Of a stretch of DNA of 64,000 nucleotides, positions 11,800 through 23,119 are shown piece by piece. The position numbers and the translations under genes are program-made. Each line of letters opens with the position of its first letter. Position 1 is the first letter of the stretch. The stretch comes from Coenobita brevimanus (Eukaryota > Arthropoda > Malacostraca > Decapoda > Coenobitidae). The stretch spans positions 8,824,593-8,888,592 of the forward strand of contig CM064690.1 in assembly GCA_032717465.1 (NCBI GenBank), read 5' to 3'. The notes beneath the pieces were generated by a model. The model was not told the DNA's origin. It did not search any database and saw only the letters and a program-made list of their open reading frames with translations.

Positions 11800-12180
11800 T
11801 ATATTTCTTTTGTATATATGTTTTTTACTTTTTTTTTTTTTTTTCAGAGGCTGGGTTATACAACCGCAGTTTACCATTGACAAATACTGTTGACTTCATG
11901 TTACTTTCCATTTCAGGTAGGTATTGTAGAATAAAATTTTCTCTTCCCTTTTCCTATGAAATTTCAGTGACATATTTTCTATGCTGCATGATGGTCATTC
12001 TTACTATTTCCTGCCTGTTTCGGTTGCAGGGCTTGATGGGTGGGAGGGGAAGCCTACCTGCTTTTCTATCCTTGAGTTTACTTAGTAGAATAGATATGTT
12101 ATTTATGACCTCCCCTATACCAAAAAGCAGCGAAAGAACCAAGTCTGTTGCTGGTTGCTCTCCTTTATACTCTTTGTAAC
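11800..12180 (+). other. Probable 3' UTR of the CR1-like fossil
   Basis: A T-run, then a non-coding stretch in the orientation of the preceding LINE. Its end is not marked by a recognisable tail, so the limit is uncertain. The 100-residue frame across it has no domain. Confidence 0.3.
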
Positions 12181-12249
12181 CTTTCCCTCGCTCTTTCTGT
12201 CATGCTTCGCTTACTCACTGCCTCTTTTCCTTTCGTCATTACCCCTAAC

Positions 12250-12314
<65 letters not shown>

Positions 12315-12560
12315 TGCTTATCTCTCATTATGCTTATAATAATTTTCTCCTCTCCCACTGACCCTCTCTCGTTCTCTCATCTTTATGCTCAAACCCTCCG
12401 TCCCCTTCATTTTCTTCCTTTCCCCCTCCCTGGAGCACCATTTGCTGCCATTTCATCTTTATTATCGCTCCTTCGCCTCGACGCTGTTTTTACCCTCGCC
12501 TCTGGCACCTCCCTTCCTCCCCTTTCCCCCTTCCCTCCGTCTCAGGATCTGCCATGAGAC
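12181..12560. repeat. (CT)n microsatellite and pyrimidine-rich flank
   Basis: A pure CT run at about 12251-12310 lies within about 370 bases of strongly C/T-biased DNA. Confidence 0.85.
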
Positions 12561-13270
12561 AAGGTTTTTGTCGATAAAGCTTTACTGAAGCTACATGTCG
12601 ATCGTTTGTCCTGTTTTAAGACGAAAGTTAGTTTTTTACCAAAAGACAACTGATACTGGATAGAAGCAAACATAATATGCCTACTACCCACTTGACGTTT
12701 CCAGCTATCTTGAGGGCTTCTATTACTGAACTGAAGTCTGCAAAATGTACTAACCTTGTAATAAAGAAAAAACAAAAAAGGCCATGTGAAAGTGAGGTGA
12801 TTACATTGCTATTATGCAACTTCTTTACCTCCATATTCACCTCCCTATTATTTGTCACAACCCTCACCACACCTGCAGCCTTCCCTCCCTTTCTTGGAAT
12901 CTACCTTTCAGTACTTCTTGCCTTGCTCATCACTACTGACATTGTTCACTTTAACTGCACGCAAAATTGCAAGACCTTCATCTAGAATGCTGATCTATAA
13001 GCTAAGATTAACATTTGAGTATGGTGCTGGTCACGAAAAAGGTGTTACGGATTGTATACAAGACAGTAATATACCTTATTCTGCGACTGGGTTACGGGAA
13101 ATAGCAAATGACGAAAATCTCTGCCAAGATCAGAGTGAATGAACTGATCCTTGAAGAACTCGTGTGCTCCTCTCTTCATGCACTCTAAAGCTTCAATCCC
13201 CTAACAAATCTGACTAAATTATGAACAAATTCTGTTATCAGAAGATCTCATTACTCACTTTTCTCATCCT
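12561..13270. other. No gene seen
   Basis: Several frames of 75-100 codons overlap on both strands, but none shows a domain, a plausible start context or biased codon use. Confidence 0.4.
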
Positions 13271-13274
13271 CTTC

Positions 13275-13470
13275 CTATTCTCGTTGTTGTTGTAGTTCAA
13301 AACTGATCTGAAGTGTGAACCCGGCGGACTGTAAGCTTTAGCTGTCCTTCCTTAGTCCACCTTCCTTCTTTCAGGGGATAGGGATGAAATGCTGTGACAC
13401 TTGCATAACTAGGCAGTGAAGCAGTGGTTATATCAGTGTCACTATTTGAAGGCGTCCCTCTTCAGATCAG
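13275..13470 (-). mobile_element. CAA-tailed interspersed repeat, copy 1
   Basis: On the minus strand it starts GGGACGCCTTCAAATAGTG, passes ACTGATATAAC and CATCCCTATCC, continues with a GGAAGGACAGC-like block and a CTTACAGTCC block, and ends in ACAACAACAACG. The same order of blocks is found on the plus strand at 27015, 39588, 40565 and 42760. It is a short, non-coding dispersed family with a CAA-rich tail, SINE-like in size. No pol III boxes were recognised. Confidence 0.55.
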
Positions 13471-14333
13471 TTTTCCTCCTCTCATATATACAGTATGAGC
13501 TGCCAACGATCCATCGATCGTCCTACTCCAGAAATTGTAATTTTTATGTTCATATATTTTTTGTTCTATGTTCAATTCCTTCACTATGATGGCGCTTTTT
13601 TTTTTTTCATATTATTTATGTTACTACCAAAGGTGTATCTAACCCCTCCAGATCGAATCGTCTTTTTCTGAAGCTGAATAAATTACTCAAATGGATATAA
13701 GAAATAATCAAAACAATACGCCATTGCAGTGAAGGAATTAAGAGTAAGAAAAGTTAAATACTGAAAATGCAATATTTTAAAATTCGGCTTATTATATGAC
13801 AGCCATAGCCATGGGTCATGATGTCTCTTTAATCACAGAGAGGAAACATCAAATGTGACATGTAAACACCTGAGAAAAATGCCGTTCAAGGTCCTCAAAA
13901 TAGTGACCTTTTAATTTTTTCATTCAAGCAATCGTAAAGCTATTTCATTCGAGTTACAAAGAACCTCTACTAATGGAAGGAAAATATGAATGAATGTTAT
14001 GTATAACCTCTCCGGTCGATAAACCTCTCCAAAGCTTAATAAAACAGTTTGGTGGAAGCAAGAATATACAGTACTGCAAAAATACTATCCTCCGAGCAGC
14101 CTCGGGAAGGAGTGTGGACAGCGCTCATCAGTTGTGCTCTAGTAATAGGAAAGCCACGCTATAGCCGGCTTCTTTTCGTCTGACGGCGCTGATCCTCTCT
14201 CACTTCTTAAATATTATCTCGCAATTGCATAAAATTTGGCAAGCTTTTATTCTGATGTAGGGATGAGTCTCCTTGGTCATTCTTCAAAATAACCCTCTGA
14301 TCTGACTACACTTGATCATCTCTGTCAGGTTAG
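13471..14333. other. No gene seen
   Basis: AT-rich sequence without a recognised coding region or repeat. Confidence 0.4.
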
Positions 14334-14403
14334 ACAGTGGTTCCCAACCTTTTTCGGCTTGTTACCCAATTTAACATGGTACATCAAGCCTGTTACACGC
14401 ATT

Positions 14404-14404
<1 letters not shown>
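14334..14404 (+). mobile_element. hAT-type terminus fragment
   Basis: CAGTGGTTCCCAACCTTTTT is a typical hAT-family 5' end. No matching inverted end was found downstream before the next LINE, so only one end is visible; the element runs into a TA tract. Confidence 0.5.

Positions 14405-14488
<84 letters not shown>
14405..14488. repeat. (TA)n microsatellite
   Basis: About 80 bases of uninterrupted TA. Confidence 0.97.
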
Positions 14489-14654
14489 TGAGCTGACCAA
14501 ACACCTAATGGACGCGTCATCCTCATGATTGCTGAGTGATTGTGTCCTGAAGCATATCTGTCAAACACTTATGGCCTGCCACACAAATAACTGCATTTTT
14601 TTTTTCAGATTTTTTAATATAATTGTTTTAAACAGATATTGTCATGAGCTTTAA

Positions 14655-16820
14655 CTGCATTATTTACTAGGCTTACATTAAGTCAAGGGCTGTGCGTGAT
14701 GCTAAAGTGGCAGCAGATGAGAGGTGGGGTAGGCGGTTGACTGAGAATTTTCAACAGAATATGAAAATGTTTTGGAAGGAGGTGAAACGGGTGTGAAAAG
14801 GAGAGTCTGCGAAGGAAGGGCGAGTAAAAGCAGAGGATTGAAGGATGTTAATTGAAATGGATGCAGTAAGGAAGAGATGGGCAGAGTATTTTGAAAATTT
14901 TTTAAATGTAGAAGAGGAAAGGGTGGCTGAGATTGTAGCAGATGGAAGGGTGCAAGGAATAAATGTGTTGGAAGAGTTGAATGATTCTTTGATCACGAAG
15001 GAGGAAGTGCAGAAGGCAGTAAAGGAGATGAAAAAAGTGAAAGCTGCAGGTATGGATGGGTGTGCTGTGGAATGCCTGAAGAGTGGTGGAGTGACTTGTT
15101 GACTGGTTAGGAAGATTGCTGAATGTGTGCTTTGTGAAAGGTATGGTGCCAGTTGACTGGGCAAGTGCTTGTGTGGTCCCGTTGTATAAAGGCAAGGGTG
15201 ATAAGTATGAATGTACTAGCTTTAGGGGTATAAGTCTGTTGAGTGTTGTAGGTAAGGTGTAGGATAGAGTGTTAATTAAGAGAGTTAGAAAGGGTACAGA
15301 GGGAGTGATTGGTGATGAGCAGTGTGGCTTTAGGAGAGGGATGGGATACGTGGATCAGGAGTTTGCTGTGAGACAAGTGTGTGAAAAGTATTTAGCGAAA
15401 GGCAAGGATGTGTTTTGGGCATTCAGGGATTTAGAGAAAGCGTATGATAGAATTGATAGGGAGTCTTTGTGGACTGTTTTAAGATTGTAATGGACTTGAT
15501 GATAGGTTACTAAAAGGGGTGAAAAGTTTTTATGCAAATAGTAGAGTGTGTGTAAGAGTGGGAAATACTGTGAGTGACTGGTTTCCCGTGAGAGTGGAGC
15601 TGCGGTAGGGATGTGTGATGTCGCCATGGATGGTGTTGTAAAGGAGGTGAATGCAAGAGTTTTAGGTAGAGGTCTGAGTCTGGTGAATGTTGATGGTAGA
15701 GAGTGGAATCTGAAGTAGCTGCTGTTTGCAGATGATATTGCACTGGTGGCTGATTCAGAGGAGAGATTGAGACAGTTGGTAGAGGAGTTTGGAAGGATGT
15801 GTGAAAGGAGGAGATTGAAAGTAAATGAGAATAAGAGTAAAGTGATGAAGTGTATGAGGTCGGTAGTTGGTAGGAGGATGGATATAGTTTTGAATGGTGA
15901 GTTGCTTGAGGAAGTAGAATGTTTTAAGTATTTAGGGTTACAGGTTGCTGTGGATGGAAGAATAGATGCAGAAGTGAAGTTTAGGATGAATGAAGTAAGA
16001 TAGGTTCTGGGAGGAATGAAAAAGTGTTTAGATGTCGTTCGCTTAGAATGGATGTAAAGAGAAGGCTGTATGAGGGTGTTGTGGTACCGACTGCGTTATA
16101 TGGGGCTGAAACATGGAATATGGGTGTAGCAGAGAGGAAAAGTTTGAATATAATGGAGATGAGGTGTCTGAGGAGTGTGTGGAGTGACGCGTATGGATCG
16201 AGTGAAAAATGATGAAGTGCGAAGGAGAACTGGAGTTGTTCAGGAGATGGCTGATCGAGTTGGGCAGAGGGTGTTGCGATGGTCTGGGCATATGGAGAGA
16301 ATGGATAATGAGTGATTGGTGAAAAAGATAACTAGATCTGATGTGAGAGGTATAAGGCTGAGAGGGAGACCACGAATAGGATGGATGGACAGTGTGAAGA
16401 GAGTGTTGGATGCAAGAGGTATGTCTGTTGAGCAAGGAAGAGTGTCTGTGCGTGACAAAAATAAATGGAGAGAATTTGTGAATGAATAAGTGATGACGCA
16501 GTCCTGAGGGGATATTCTCCCGCATTTGGTCTGATCAGCTAATCAGGTCAGGTGCGGGTAAGGGGATGGGTCGGTTATGATGTGGCAGGGGTAAACCATC
16601 TCTGCCGTCGGGCCCTGCTTCGGATGTCACTGATTGCACTGCACAGTTGACCCTCGTGCGGTGTGGTGCGGTGAGGATCTGTCCGTTCTCCCTTTTGGGG
16701 CTAAGATGCGAATGAATGTGTTTGAGTGGATGAGTAAATGGGGAGTGTGTCGTCCTGTCTCGGCTACCTCCATTTCCTTGGGGGAAGCAGCCTAGGTATA
16801 TAGATATAGATAGATCTATG
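14655..16820 (+). pseudogene. LINE family A: decayed EN/RT-type non-LTR retrotransposon
   Basis: The plus strand carries the RT and C-terminal regions in pieces. KAAGMDGCAVECLKSGG lies in 14845-15102. SFRGISLLSVVGK and then DEQCGFRRG lie in 15200-15350. FWAFRDLEKAYDRIDRESLW (first catalytic Asp) is at about 15415. LLFADDIALVADSEE (FADD catalytic block) is at about 15720. CFKYLGLQVAVDGR is at about 15925, VVVPTALYGAETWNMG at about 16080 and SGHMERMDNE near 16290. Stops and frameshifts break every few hundred bases. The endonuclease is absent. Non-coding 3' sequence continues from about 16490 to a short ATAG-type tail near 16800-16815. It is related to, but distinct from, the GATA-tailed copies at 25.4, 32.7 and 36.1 kb. 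Confidence 0.85.
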
Positions 16821-17155
16821 ATTCTGATATGCATAATATGTATAATTATCATTCATCAGAAATCGCCAATCTATGCTAACTATCATGTAATTTCGTGGAT
16901 AAAAATAATCTCATAAATAATGCTGTCTCTTTCAAATGGTATTATATGTATATAGGCATGTTTCAAGAAACTTACTACTGCACATCAGTTATATGGTATA
17001 TCTGATATCGTGGTCACGCTTAATGCCTTGACGGCTAGCGTATCACCGTTACTTCGAAACTATTCACCGTTACTTCGAAACTATTCATGATAAGTAAAAC
17101 TGACTAAGTGCTTTACTTACAAATCCATAAGTGAAAAAAAAAATCAAACAATGAA
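16821..17155. other. No gene; 21-bp tandem duplication
   Basis: CACCGTTACTTCGAAACTAT occurs twice in direct tandem with a 21-base step (about 17043-17085). Nothing else was recognised. Confidence 0.6.
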
Positions 17156-19935
17156 CTAGTTTTCTTTGTAAATCGCCCCTTCTCTCCAATCTCCATCGTC
17201 ACCTTCTTCATGAACAGTCAGTGGAATGTGATAACTATCCCCACATTCACAGTGAAAATAGTCCGTGCAAGACAGGCCAGCTGATTTGCAGCTGCATTTA
17301 TTTTGCCCACATGCGGTTGTTGCACTGCAGCTGCAGCTAATGATGTCAAGGAGTTGTGATGAAGCCACTGGATGATCTGCCATATATGCTACTATTTATT
17401 TTTGTGTGATTTCCCAGCCATAGCTAGAGATATCATTTTCATCAGCTGGAGGGCCGTCTTTGTCAGCAGTTTTCAACAGTCGCAACAGCAAATGAGCTCT
17501 GAGCGTGTTGAAGAAGAGATTCTTGTCCGTAGGGGGCAGCTTCTTGAGTGGAGGTGGTTTTGTTTTGCTTTTTATGATGTTATATCTTCCCTCATTCATG
17601 GAAGAGGCCTTCTTTTTTTTCATATAGTGCCAAGAAAATGGCTTGAGAGGTTCTCTGAATGTCATTATGAGAGGCACCTTCTTCATCAAGAACCGAGTCC
17701 AAACCATGAATGCCATTGTTTAGTAATACTTTTAAGGCAGAAAGCTTGCCTCTTCCTCAGGGAAATGATACTGTGCCACAGCCAGACAGTGCATATATTC
17801 CGAGATCCTGACATTTGGCTTCAAGCTGTGGAACGGTAGCATTGATGTCAAGGACTATCCCATCCCATTTTTCGATGTGTATGCAGCAGTTGTTCGAGAA
17901 ATTCTTTTTCCACACCCAGTACACTGCCAGAGCAAACACATCACTATCATCGCATAGCAAATGGATGATGCAAGCTCCTTCAGCAGCTACATTGAGCAGG
18001 TAGCTTATGAGGGTGATGTCAGATTCATCATGGGTGAAGGACAATCATATTAACTTTTTGGCCAAGATTAAAGGTGGAAAGGAGTTAACTAAGCTGTCTC
18101 TTGTTGCTCGTTTTTAATGACTCTCCGTTGAACTTGAAGAGGAGAATTATGCGAAGGATACGCTCCGTTGCACCTTCACCAGGTCTTCTCTGGCGTTCAT
18201 GATCCTTTGCGTTTATTCCATCGTATCAATCAAAGATCACACACTTTTCAGAATTTCCACACTTGTCACTTCTAAGCCGCATCTTCATGCTGTCAGCAGT
18301 ATCGTACACAGTGCCAGTTACTGGCCAGACAACTGGTACAACAGTTGACTTGCATCAACGAGAAGAATATCTGGAGTCGGAGCATTCTCATGAGGGCAAC
18401 TTATTCGCCTGACTGAGGCAGACTTGTCTCCTTTCCTTAAACATCCAAATTCGTCAACTAGTGCTGCTGGAACTGCTCTGAGCTCATACTGGAAGATGTC
18501 CTTTGGTTTGATGTCTCGCTGTTGGCCGATACAAGTATTCATGTGAATATAGCTTCCACATCACACACAGGCTTCCCCTTCAGGTTGAATGATTTCTTCA
18601 TGTGCTGCATTACTTTCACTTACTTCTCAATCTTTTTGTGAAAGCCATCAGCAAGTACTGCTGCAAAGTCCTTGTTCATCGTCTCTCCAGTGGTGACGAG
18701 TTGTTTACATTGACCACTGAAGGGGCCACATGTTCACTGACGATGTCATATAAATGAGATGAGTTTGTAACCAAGGGATGAAAGTGCTTCATCAGTTCTT
18801 CGTATACCATATTCCAGTCTTCTGCATTGAATTGCCTCCTTTTTTCACCTTCATTCTTATGTTTTGCCCCTGACTGATAGCAATATTCATCAGGGCTGCA
18901 CCCTAGGCTACATCTCATTGATAGTCATTGAGAGATGCGAGCCGAAGCTGAAACAGGTGAAAAAGGTAGTTGCTCAGCATTCGTTGATATCCCTTTCAGG
19001 CCACCTGTACCTTTCCCCTGCATGGTGTAAGTTTGCTCATCAAATTGGTCTGTAGGCACTTCTGGGCTGCTGTCTGAATGCGACATACATGTCCTCCAGC
19101 CAGAATCTTCTGGGCGTCATCTGGAATGTTGCTTATTTCACAGAGATGTCATGTGATCCATCTGACATAGCTATGATGCCTTGCTGCATAGAAGTACTTC
19201 TTCATTTCAGCGAGACAGTGCTGTTCAAGAAGATATTCGTCTTCGTGCCATGTTCTCAAGAAACGGAGTGCAATCACGGTGGGGATGACGAAGCAATCCA
19301 CCCACAAATTTCCAGCTGGATGTTCCCTTGCCTTCTCCATGTATACTGTAATCTCTTCATCTGTTCTTGATCCATCTTTCAGGAAAGCATGCAGTAGAGC
19401 TGCCACTATGAATCAAAAGGCACAAAGTATCATCGGGCATTTCTTGCCATTGAGAATACTGGTCAAGTTTGCAAAGGCTGAATGGAGCAGTACCTCGAGG
19501 CTACTTGCCTTCATAAGCACTCCGATACACCCCAATTCCGACAGTGTGTGCATCATACCAGGTCTTTTATGCCTTTCCATCGATTTTGGTCACTCCAGTT
19601 TATGAGGAATGCCACAATGTACAGCTGCATGTCATCGGTGAGAAATGTGTATTTCATTCCAGAGCTTTTCTTAGCCTTAGCCATGCAGGCCATGGCTTGC
19701 TGCATGGTATCGGGATGGGACGGAGGTAGATCTCATAGTGAGCCAAATACAAACATGGTCCTTTGTTTCTCAGCAGCAGTCTCAATCCTGTCCTCACGGG
19801 CATTATATGCTGAGCAGTCAACTGCTTCTGGATCAGTAACTATGGGTATCAGGCAGCATCCCACTCTGCCTTTACTAAACTGATTGCAAGATGTTCCATA
19901 TCGGATGGTGACCGGGTCTTGTCTGGAAGAATTGG

Positions 19936-20604
19936 TCAGTCTAGTTTAGGTGGGCCCTCACAGTGCTCACATTGTTGATTTTGGTCTGTTAGATGGAGGG
20001 ATGAAGCCTCAGACTTCTTTGATTGAGGGATCGTGAGCTGCATCACTTCAGCATTTTCTGGCTTCACGATATTTGTTGGATGCTCCGTGAATTCTGTAAT
20101 CATAGCATGAGTGCTCTTCCCATGCTTGTCTATGAGGCCCAGTTTCTTGTTGTATACATCAACATTTTCTGAGACATATGATGCTCCTGATTCCCTGAAT
20201 CGCAAGGCTTCGTCATATGTGGTCAATAAACAGTGTTCATTGAAGGTCTTTATCAGTTCAGAACAGCAGTGTTTGTGATGAAGTTTCACAGCAAGACCTA
20301 AGGTAGTCTGGTTTCATATCTTATTAATGTCCTGTTGGATACATTGTGCTAGTGTAAGAGATGGCTTTGTGACCTTTACATCTGAGAACAAGACAGAGAC
20401 GAGTCTTAGAAGAGTCTCACTTGTGTCCTTTTCAGTCTTGAGGAAGCAAAAGTCATTCAAGTCGCAGTAGCGAGGTTGAGGAATGCTTCTTACTTCAGCC
20501 TTGATCCTTACTAACGTGTCCACAGCATCATCTTCAGGAGACCTTGAATTTTTCACAAGTCTAAAAAAGTGAATAAAAACTTCCGAAATGCAATGAAGTG
20601 TCAT
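19936..20604 (-). CDS. Second exon of the broken nuclease-like gene
   Basis: This stretch begins after the acceptor at 20561 (usable from 20560) with LVKNSRSPEDDAVDTL and is open to the end of 20314. A single TGA interrupts it, and it continues in the same frame through TTLGLAVKLHHKHCC to 19936 (KTFNEHCLLTTYDEALRFRE and an HCEGPPKLD end). Frame continuity on both sides of the TGA indicates one nonsense mutation in an otherwise readable exon. The function of this part is unknown. Confidence 0.5.
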
Positions 20605-20668
20605 AACCTCCCATACTAATAACAGTAATATCCTAACCGAAATAATTACACAGGTGGACTAAAATCTG

Positions 20669-21097
20669 CTACCTTGACAGTGGTCCGGACCCTCCTGCAT
20701 ATAATTGTTGTAATTCAGCTACTACCCACGTCTGATGCATGACAGTTTTCATAAAATCAGTTACATACCTCAATGTCTCATGAACAATTGGTTTGCATAA
20801 TCCTGCATTTACTGTATTCATAGGGATATGGCGAAATCTGTCATAGCAGCGAACATGGTACTGCGCATCATAAACAGGTAAGTCTGTATGTACACTACAA
20901 AATCTTAGAGATACCCATCTGTCCCAGTCATCCTGACATTGATCACAGATATCAAACAAAACTTGCCTGAATGTGGACATCCCTTCCCCTCTCTCTTTTG
21001 TTTCACATTGGTGTACTGGATCCCAGCGATCTGGATGTTTTGGATCTTTTTTGGAGGCACCCCTTGCCACGTACCAGACAATCTCTTCTGAACTCAA
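20669..21097 (-). CDS. N-terminal exon of the broken nuclease-like gene
   Basis: An open stretch of 142 codons with an acidic, Cys- and Trp-rich composition (ICDQCQDDW, FCSVHTDLP, YHVRCYDRFRHIP). It ends exactly at a donor: CTG TCA AG then GTAGCA. The upstream fragment at 21003-21272 (KKLVESHGE..., SKRKVPWTSESDRVLKSH) is in another frame and overlaps it, so a frameshift separates them. No named domain was recognised. The paired Cys and His suggest a zinc-binding module (inference). Confidence 0.5.
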   Translation of the reverse strand: MSSEEIVWYVARGASKKDPKHPDRWDPVHQCETKERGEGMSTFRQVLFDICDQCQDDWDRWVSLRFCSVHTDLPVYDAQYHVRCYDRFRHIPMNTVNAGLCKPIVHETLRYVTDFMKTVMHQTWVVAELQQLYAGGSGPLSR

Positions 21098-21400
21098 AAG
21101 TCGGCTTTACATGAGATTTCAAGACTCTGTCAGACTCAGATGTCCATGGTACCTTTCTCTTGCTCTTACTAATAGGTTTCTGATTCCTAGATCCTGATGT
21201 ATAGGTATGGTAATATGACTTATGGCACTGAATTGTTGCCGTTTCACCGTGTGACTCCACTAACTTCTTCAATTCAAAGTGAAGGAAACCAGCTTTCTCC
21301 TTGCATCGAGAGATGATAGTCTTTAATCCAGGAAGCTTCTAATTACGCCAAATTCCTTTGCAATGACAGGGAGTAAAGAAGAAGTGATTAGCCATGATGG

Positions 21401-21789
21401 ATCTGAAAGTGTACACATAATTGACTGTTCATGCGGCGACAAATTAATTACACCACTATAATTTGATTATACACATTATGCATATTAAAAAGATAGATAC
21501 GAGGTTGAAAACATGTTCAGTGAATTCTCTGGGGTCGAACACATGCGTATAGATACCAAGATCATATAATGTAAGTGTATATGGAAGACATGAGAGTTTT
21601 ATGTATGATATGATTACCATCTAATTATGCTAATTACACAAACTGCCCAACATGTGCATGATAGCATCCCTGCCATTCTGAGTCTCTAGACCCGAACGAT
21701 CATATTTGCATAAAAATACTTCTGTAGAAACAACATTTCTCGGTATCACCACTGGAGGTACAGGGCCTGCAACTGGACTGTTCAGTCTG
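21401..21789. other. No gene seen
   Basis: Between the broken gene (minus) and the next LINE (plus). No promoter-like or repeat structure recognised. Confidence 0.4.
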
Positions 21790-21949
21790 TTGACGTATTT
21801 AACACTTGGGTCAGACCATCACAAGACCACTTTATTCAACTTTGGAATGACATATAACAGTGAAGATAGTTTAATGCTGCATCTGTGTAGTTTATCGTTC
21901 CCCCAATGCTTTTTCGGAACCCAGTGTATTTGATTCCATATCCACTCAG

Positions 21950-23119
21950 TTGAGTAACCTTGACCTTGCCCTTGGCAATGAAATTACCATTTTGGGTGAT
22001 TTTAACATACACAATGTTGAATGGTTATTGCATTCTGCCCGGACTGACGACGATGGTCTAGAATGCGAGCTGTTTGCGGAATCGTTTAATCTCACCCGGG
22101 TGGTAAAGCAACCAACCAGAATACCTGATAATCCTGACCATAATGCCCATCTCTTGGATTTATTCTTGACAAATAATCCAGATCAATACAGGATAGAGGT
22201 ACTGTCACCACTTGGATCCTCTGACCACAATCTCATCAAAGCCTCATTAGTTAACCCTCCTACACCTCCCCATTCTGAATCTGTCAGGGTGACCCGATGG
22301 CACTTTGACAGGGCAGACTGGGATGGATTTAGAAATTATCTTGCTGATGTTCCATGGCAGTCTTTCTTCTCTAGTGATCCCAATTCTACCCAGTCCCACA
22401 TTTGCGACTTAATACTAGCTGGTATGGATTTATTAGTACCAGGTCAACAATTCACCAAAAGATCAAACTCTCCAAAATGGTTTGATGGCAATTGTGCCAG
22501 ACCAACAGCCCAAAAGTCATTAGCATATAACTCTTACTTAAAATCAAAAACATCTGAATCACTCTCCCAATTTAAAATTGCTAGAAATCATGCAAAAGCT
22601 GTATTAAATCTATCTAAATCAAACTTTCTTCAAAAGCAAGCATCAAAACTACTTAACAACCCTAATGACAATAGAATATTCTGGTCAACTCTTATTTCTT
22701 TCAATAATAACTTTAACAAGTCATCTTCCATTCCCCCACTAAAATCTTCAGATGGCAATATTACAAATGACCCACGTGGGAAAGCAGATATCTTTGCTAG
22801 TACATTTGCAAGAAACTCTACCATAGATGATACCAGCCAGAATGTCTCAGTACTGGAACTTGATTCTCCCGAAATTGCCCCACTTAAAATACAGACAAGA
22901 TACGTAAAATCCATCCTAGACAATTTACCTACCAACAAAGCTCCAGGCCCAGATGGAATTCCGCCAATTGTTTTGAAAAAGTGTTCCCCTGAACTTGCCT
23001 CTGTCCTAGCTAAATTATTCAGACTGTGCATACGTACTTCTTTATTCCCAAATTCATGGAAAGAAGCCAATATCCACCCAGTTCCGAAGAAAGGAAGTTC
23101 GTCTGACCCCTCCAATTAA
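21950..23119 (+). CDS. LINE copy E: endonuclease C-part and RT N-part
   Basis: The 389-codon frame starts inside the EEP endonuclease. EITILGDFNIHNVEW carries the catalytic Asp/Asn (near residue 17) and LGSSDHNLI the His-active DH pair (near residue 90). An RT-linker region follows and then NKAPGPDGIPPIVLKKC, the usual entry to the RT domain. It ends at PVPKKGSSSDPSN, where the family continues with YRPIA; a missing base creates the stop. Catalytic EEP residues look intact. The true upstream start is lost, and the displayed start is only an internal codon. Confidence 0.8.
   Translation: MSNLDLALGNEITILGDFNIHNVEWLLHSARTDDDGLECELFAESFNLTRVVKQPTRIPDNPDHNAHLLDLFLTNNPDQYRIEVLSPLGSSDHNLIKASLVNPPTPPHSESVRVTRWHFDRADWDGFRNYLADVPWQSFFSSDPNSTQSHICDLILAGMDLLVPGQQFTKRSNSPKWFDGNCARPTAQKSLAYNSYLKSKTSESLSQFKIARNHAKAVLNLSKSNFLQKQASKLLNNPNDNRIFWSTLISFNNNFNKSSSIPPLKSSDGNITNDPRGKADIFASTFARNSTIDDTSQNVSVLELDSPEIAPLKIQTRYVKSILDNLPTNKAPGPDGIPPIVLKKCSPELASVLAKLFRLCIRTSLFPNSWKEANIHPVPKKGSSSDPSN

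Larger units (their letters stand above)
8333..11800 (+). pseudogene. CR1-like non-LTR retrotransposon fossil, twice interrupted
   Basis: Plus-strand fragments give, in order: [20 protein letters not shown] (first RT Asp block), a GVPRGSVLG block near 8535, ISKFAVRTK at 8605 (decayed ADD block), QKDLDQPFNWVQSW, EKDLLIIVTNSPKSSKLC, then DTEKLETVR and VTKMIPRLR up to 9099. The frame resumes at 10578 with PYDDCVEALTLP and GDLIQV to 10704. It resumes again at 11587 with NRSVNLWSKLPCSVVNC and FKNRLD-like residues. The gaps are filled exactly by a TA-flanked element and a hAT-like element. The copy is 5' truncated, lacks the endonuclease and has many frame breaks. The CR1/Jockey-group label rests on the LGVIVTNSLKSS-like block and the C-terminal NRVVNLWNSLP-like block. 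Confidence 0.8.
17156..21400 (-). pseudogene. Broken multicopy gene: PIN/XRN-like nuclease motifs plus CXC tail
   Basis: The minus strand carries collinear protein fragments over about 4.2 kb. The N-terminal part includes SSEEIVWYVARGASKKDPKH and FDICDQCQDDW (20669-21097). A middle part (19936-20604) follows, then VLSTFNLG near 18080. Next come THDESDITLISYLL and CDDSDVFALAVYWVW (18044-17880) and ALSGCGTVSF near 17775. PPPLKKLPPTDKNLF and LRAHLLLRLLKTADKDGPP (17396-17716) precede a cysteine-rich tail with CSCSATTACGQNKCSCKSAG (17156-17383). Spaced D-E-x-D, D-D-x-D-V and GC-D-T blocks resemble PIN/FEN/XRN-type nuclease acidic motifs (inference). Here the expected Asp of the last block is Gly. 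The Cys tail resembles tesmin/TSO1 CXC modules. A GT-AG intron of 112 nt (20561-20672) joins two fragments in frame. Several stops and frameshifts break the rest. I recall similar uncharacterised genes as multicopy families in aquatic animals, but no function is established. Confidence 0.55.

Noticed and set aside
12677..12985. A 102-codon frame that could be a small secreted or membrane protein
   Set aside because: Overlapping frames of similar length exist on both strands in this AT-rich region; there is no start context, splice signal or similarity to support it.
22630..23115. Minus-strand frame of 161 codons
   Set aside because: Antisense of LINE copy E; no domain of its own.
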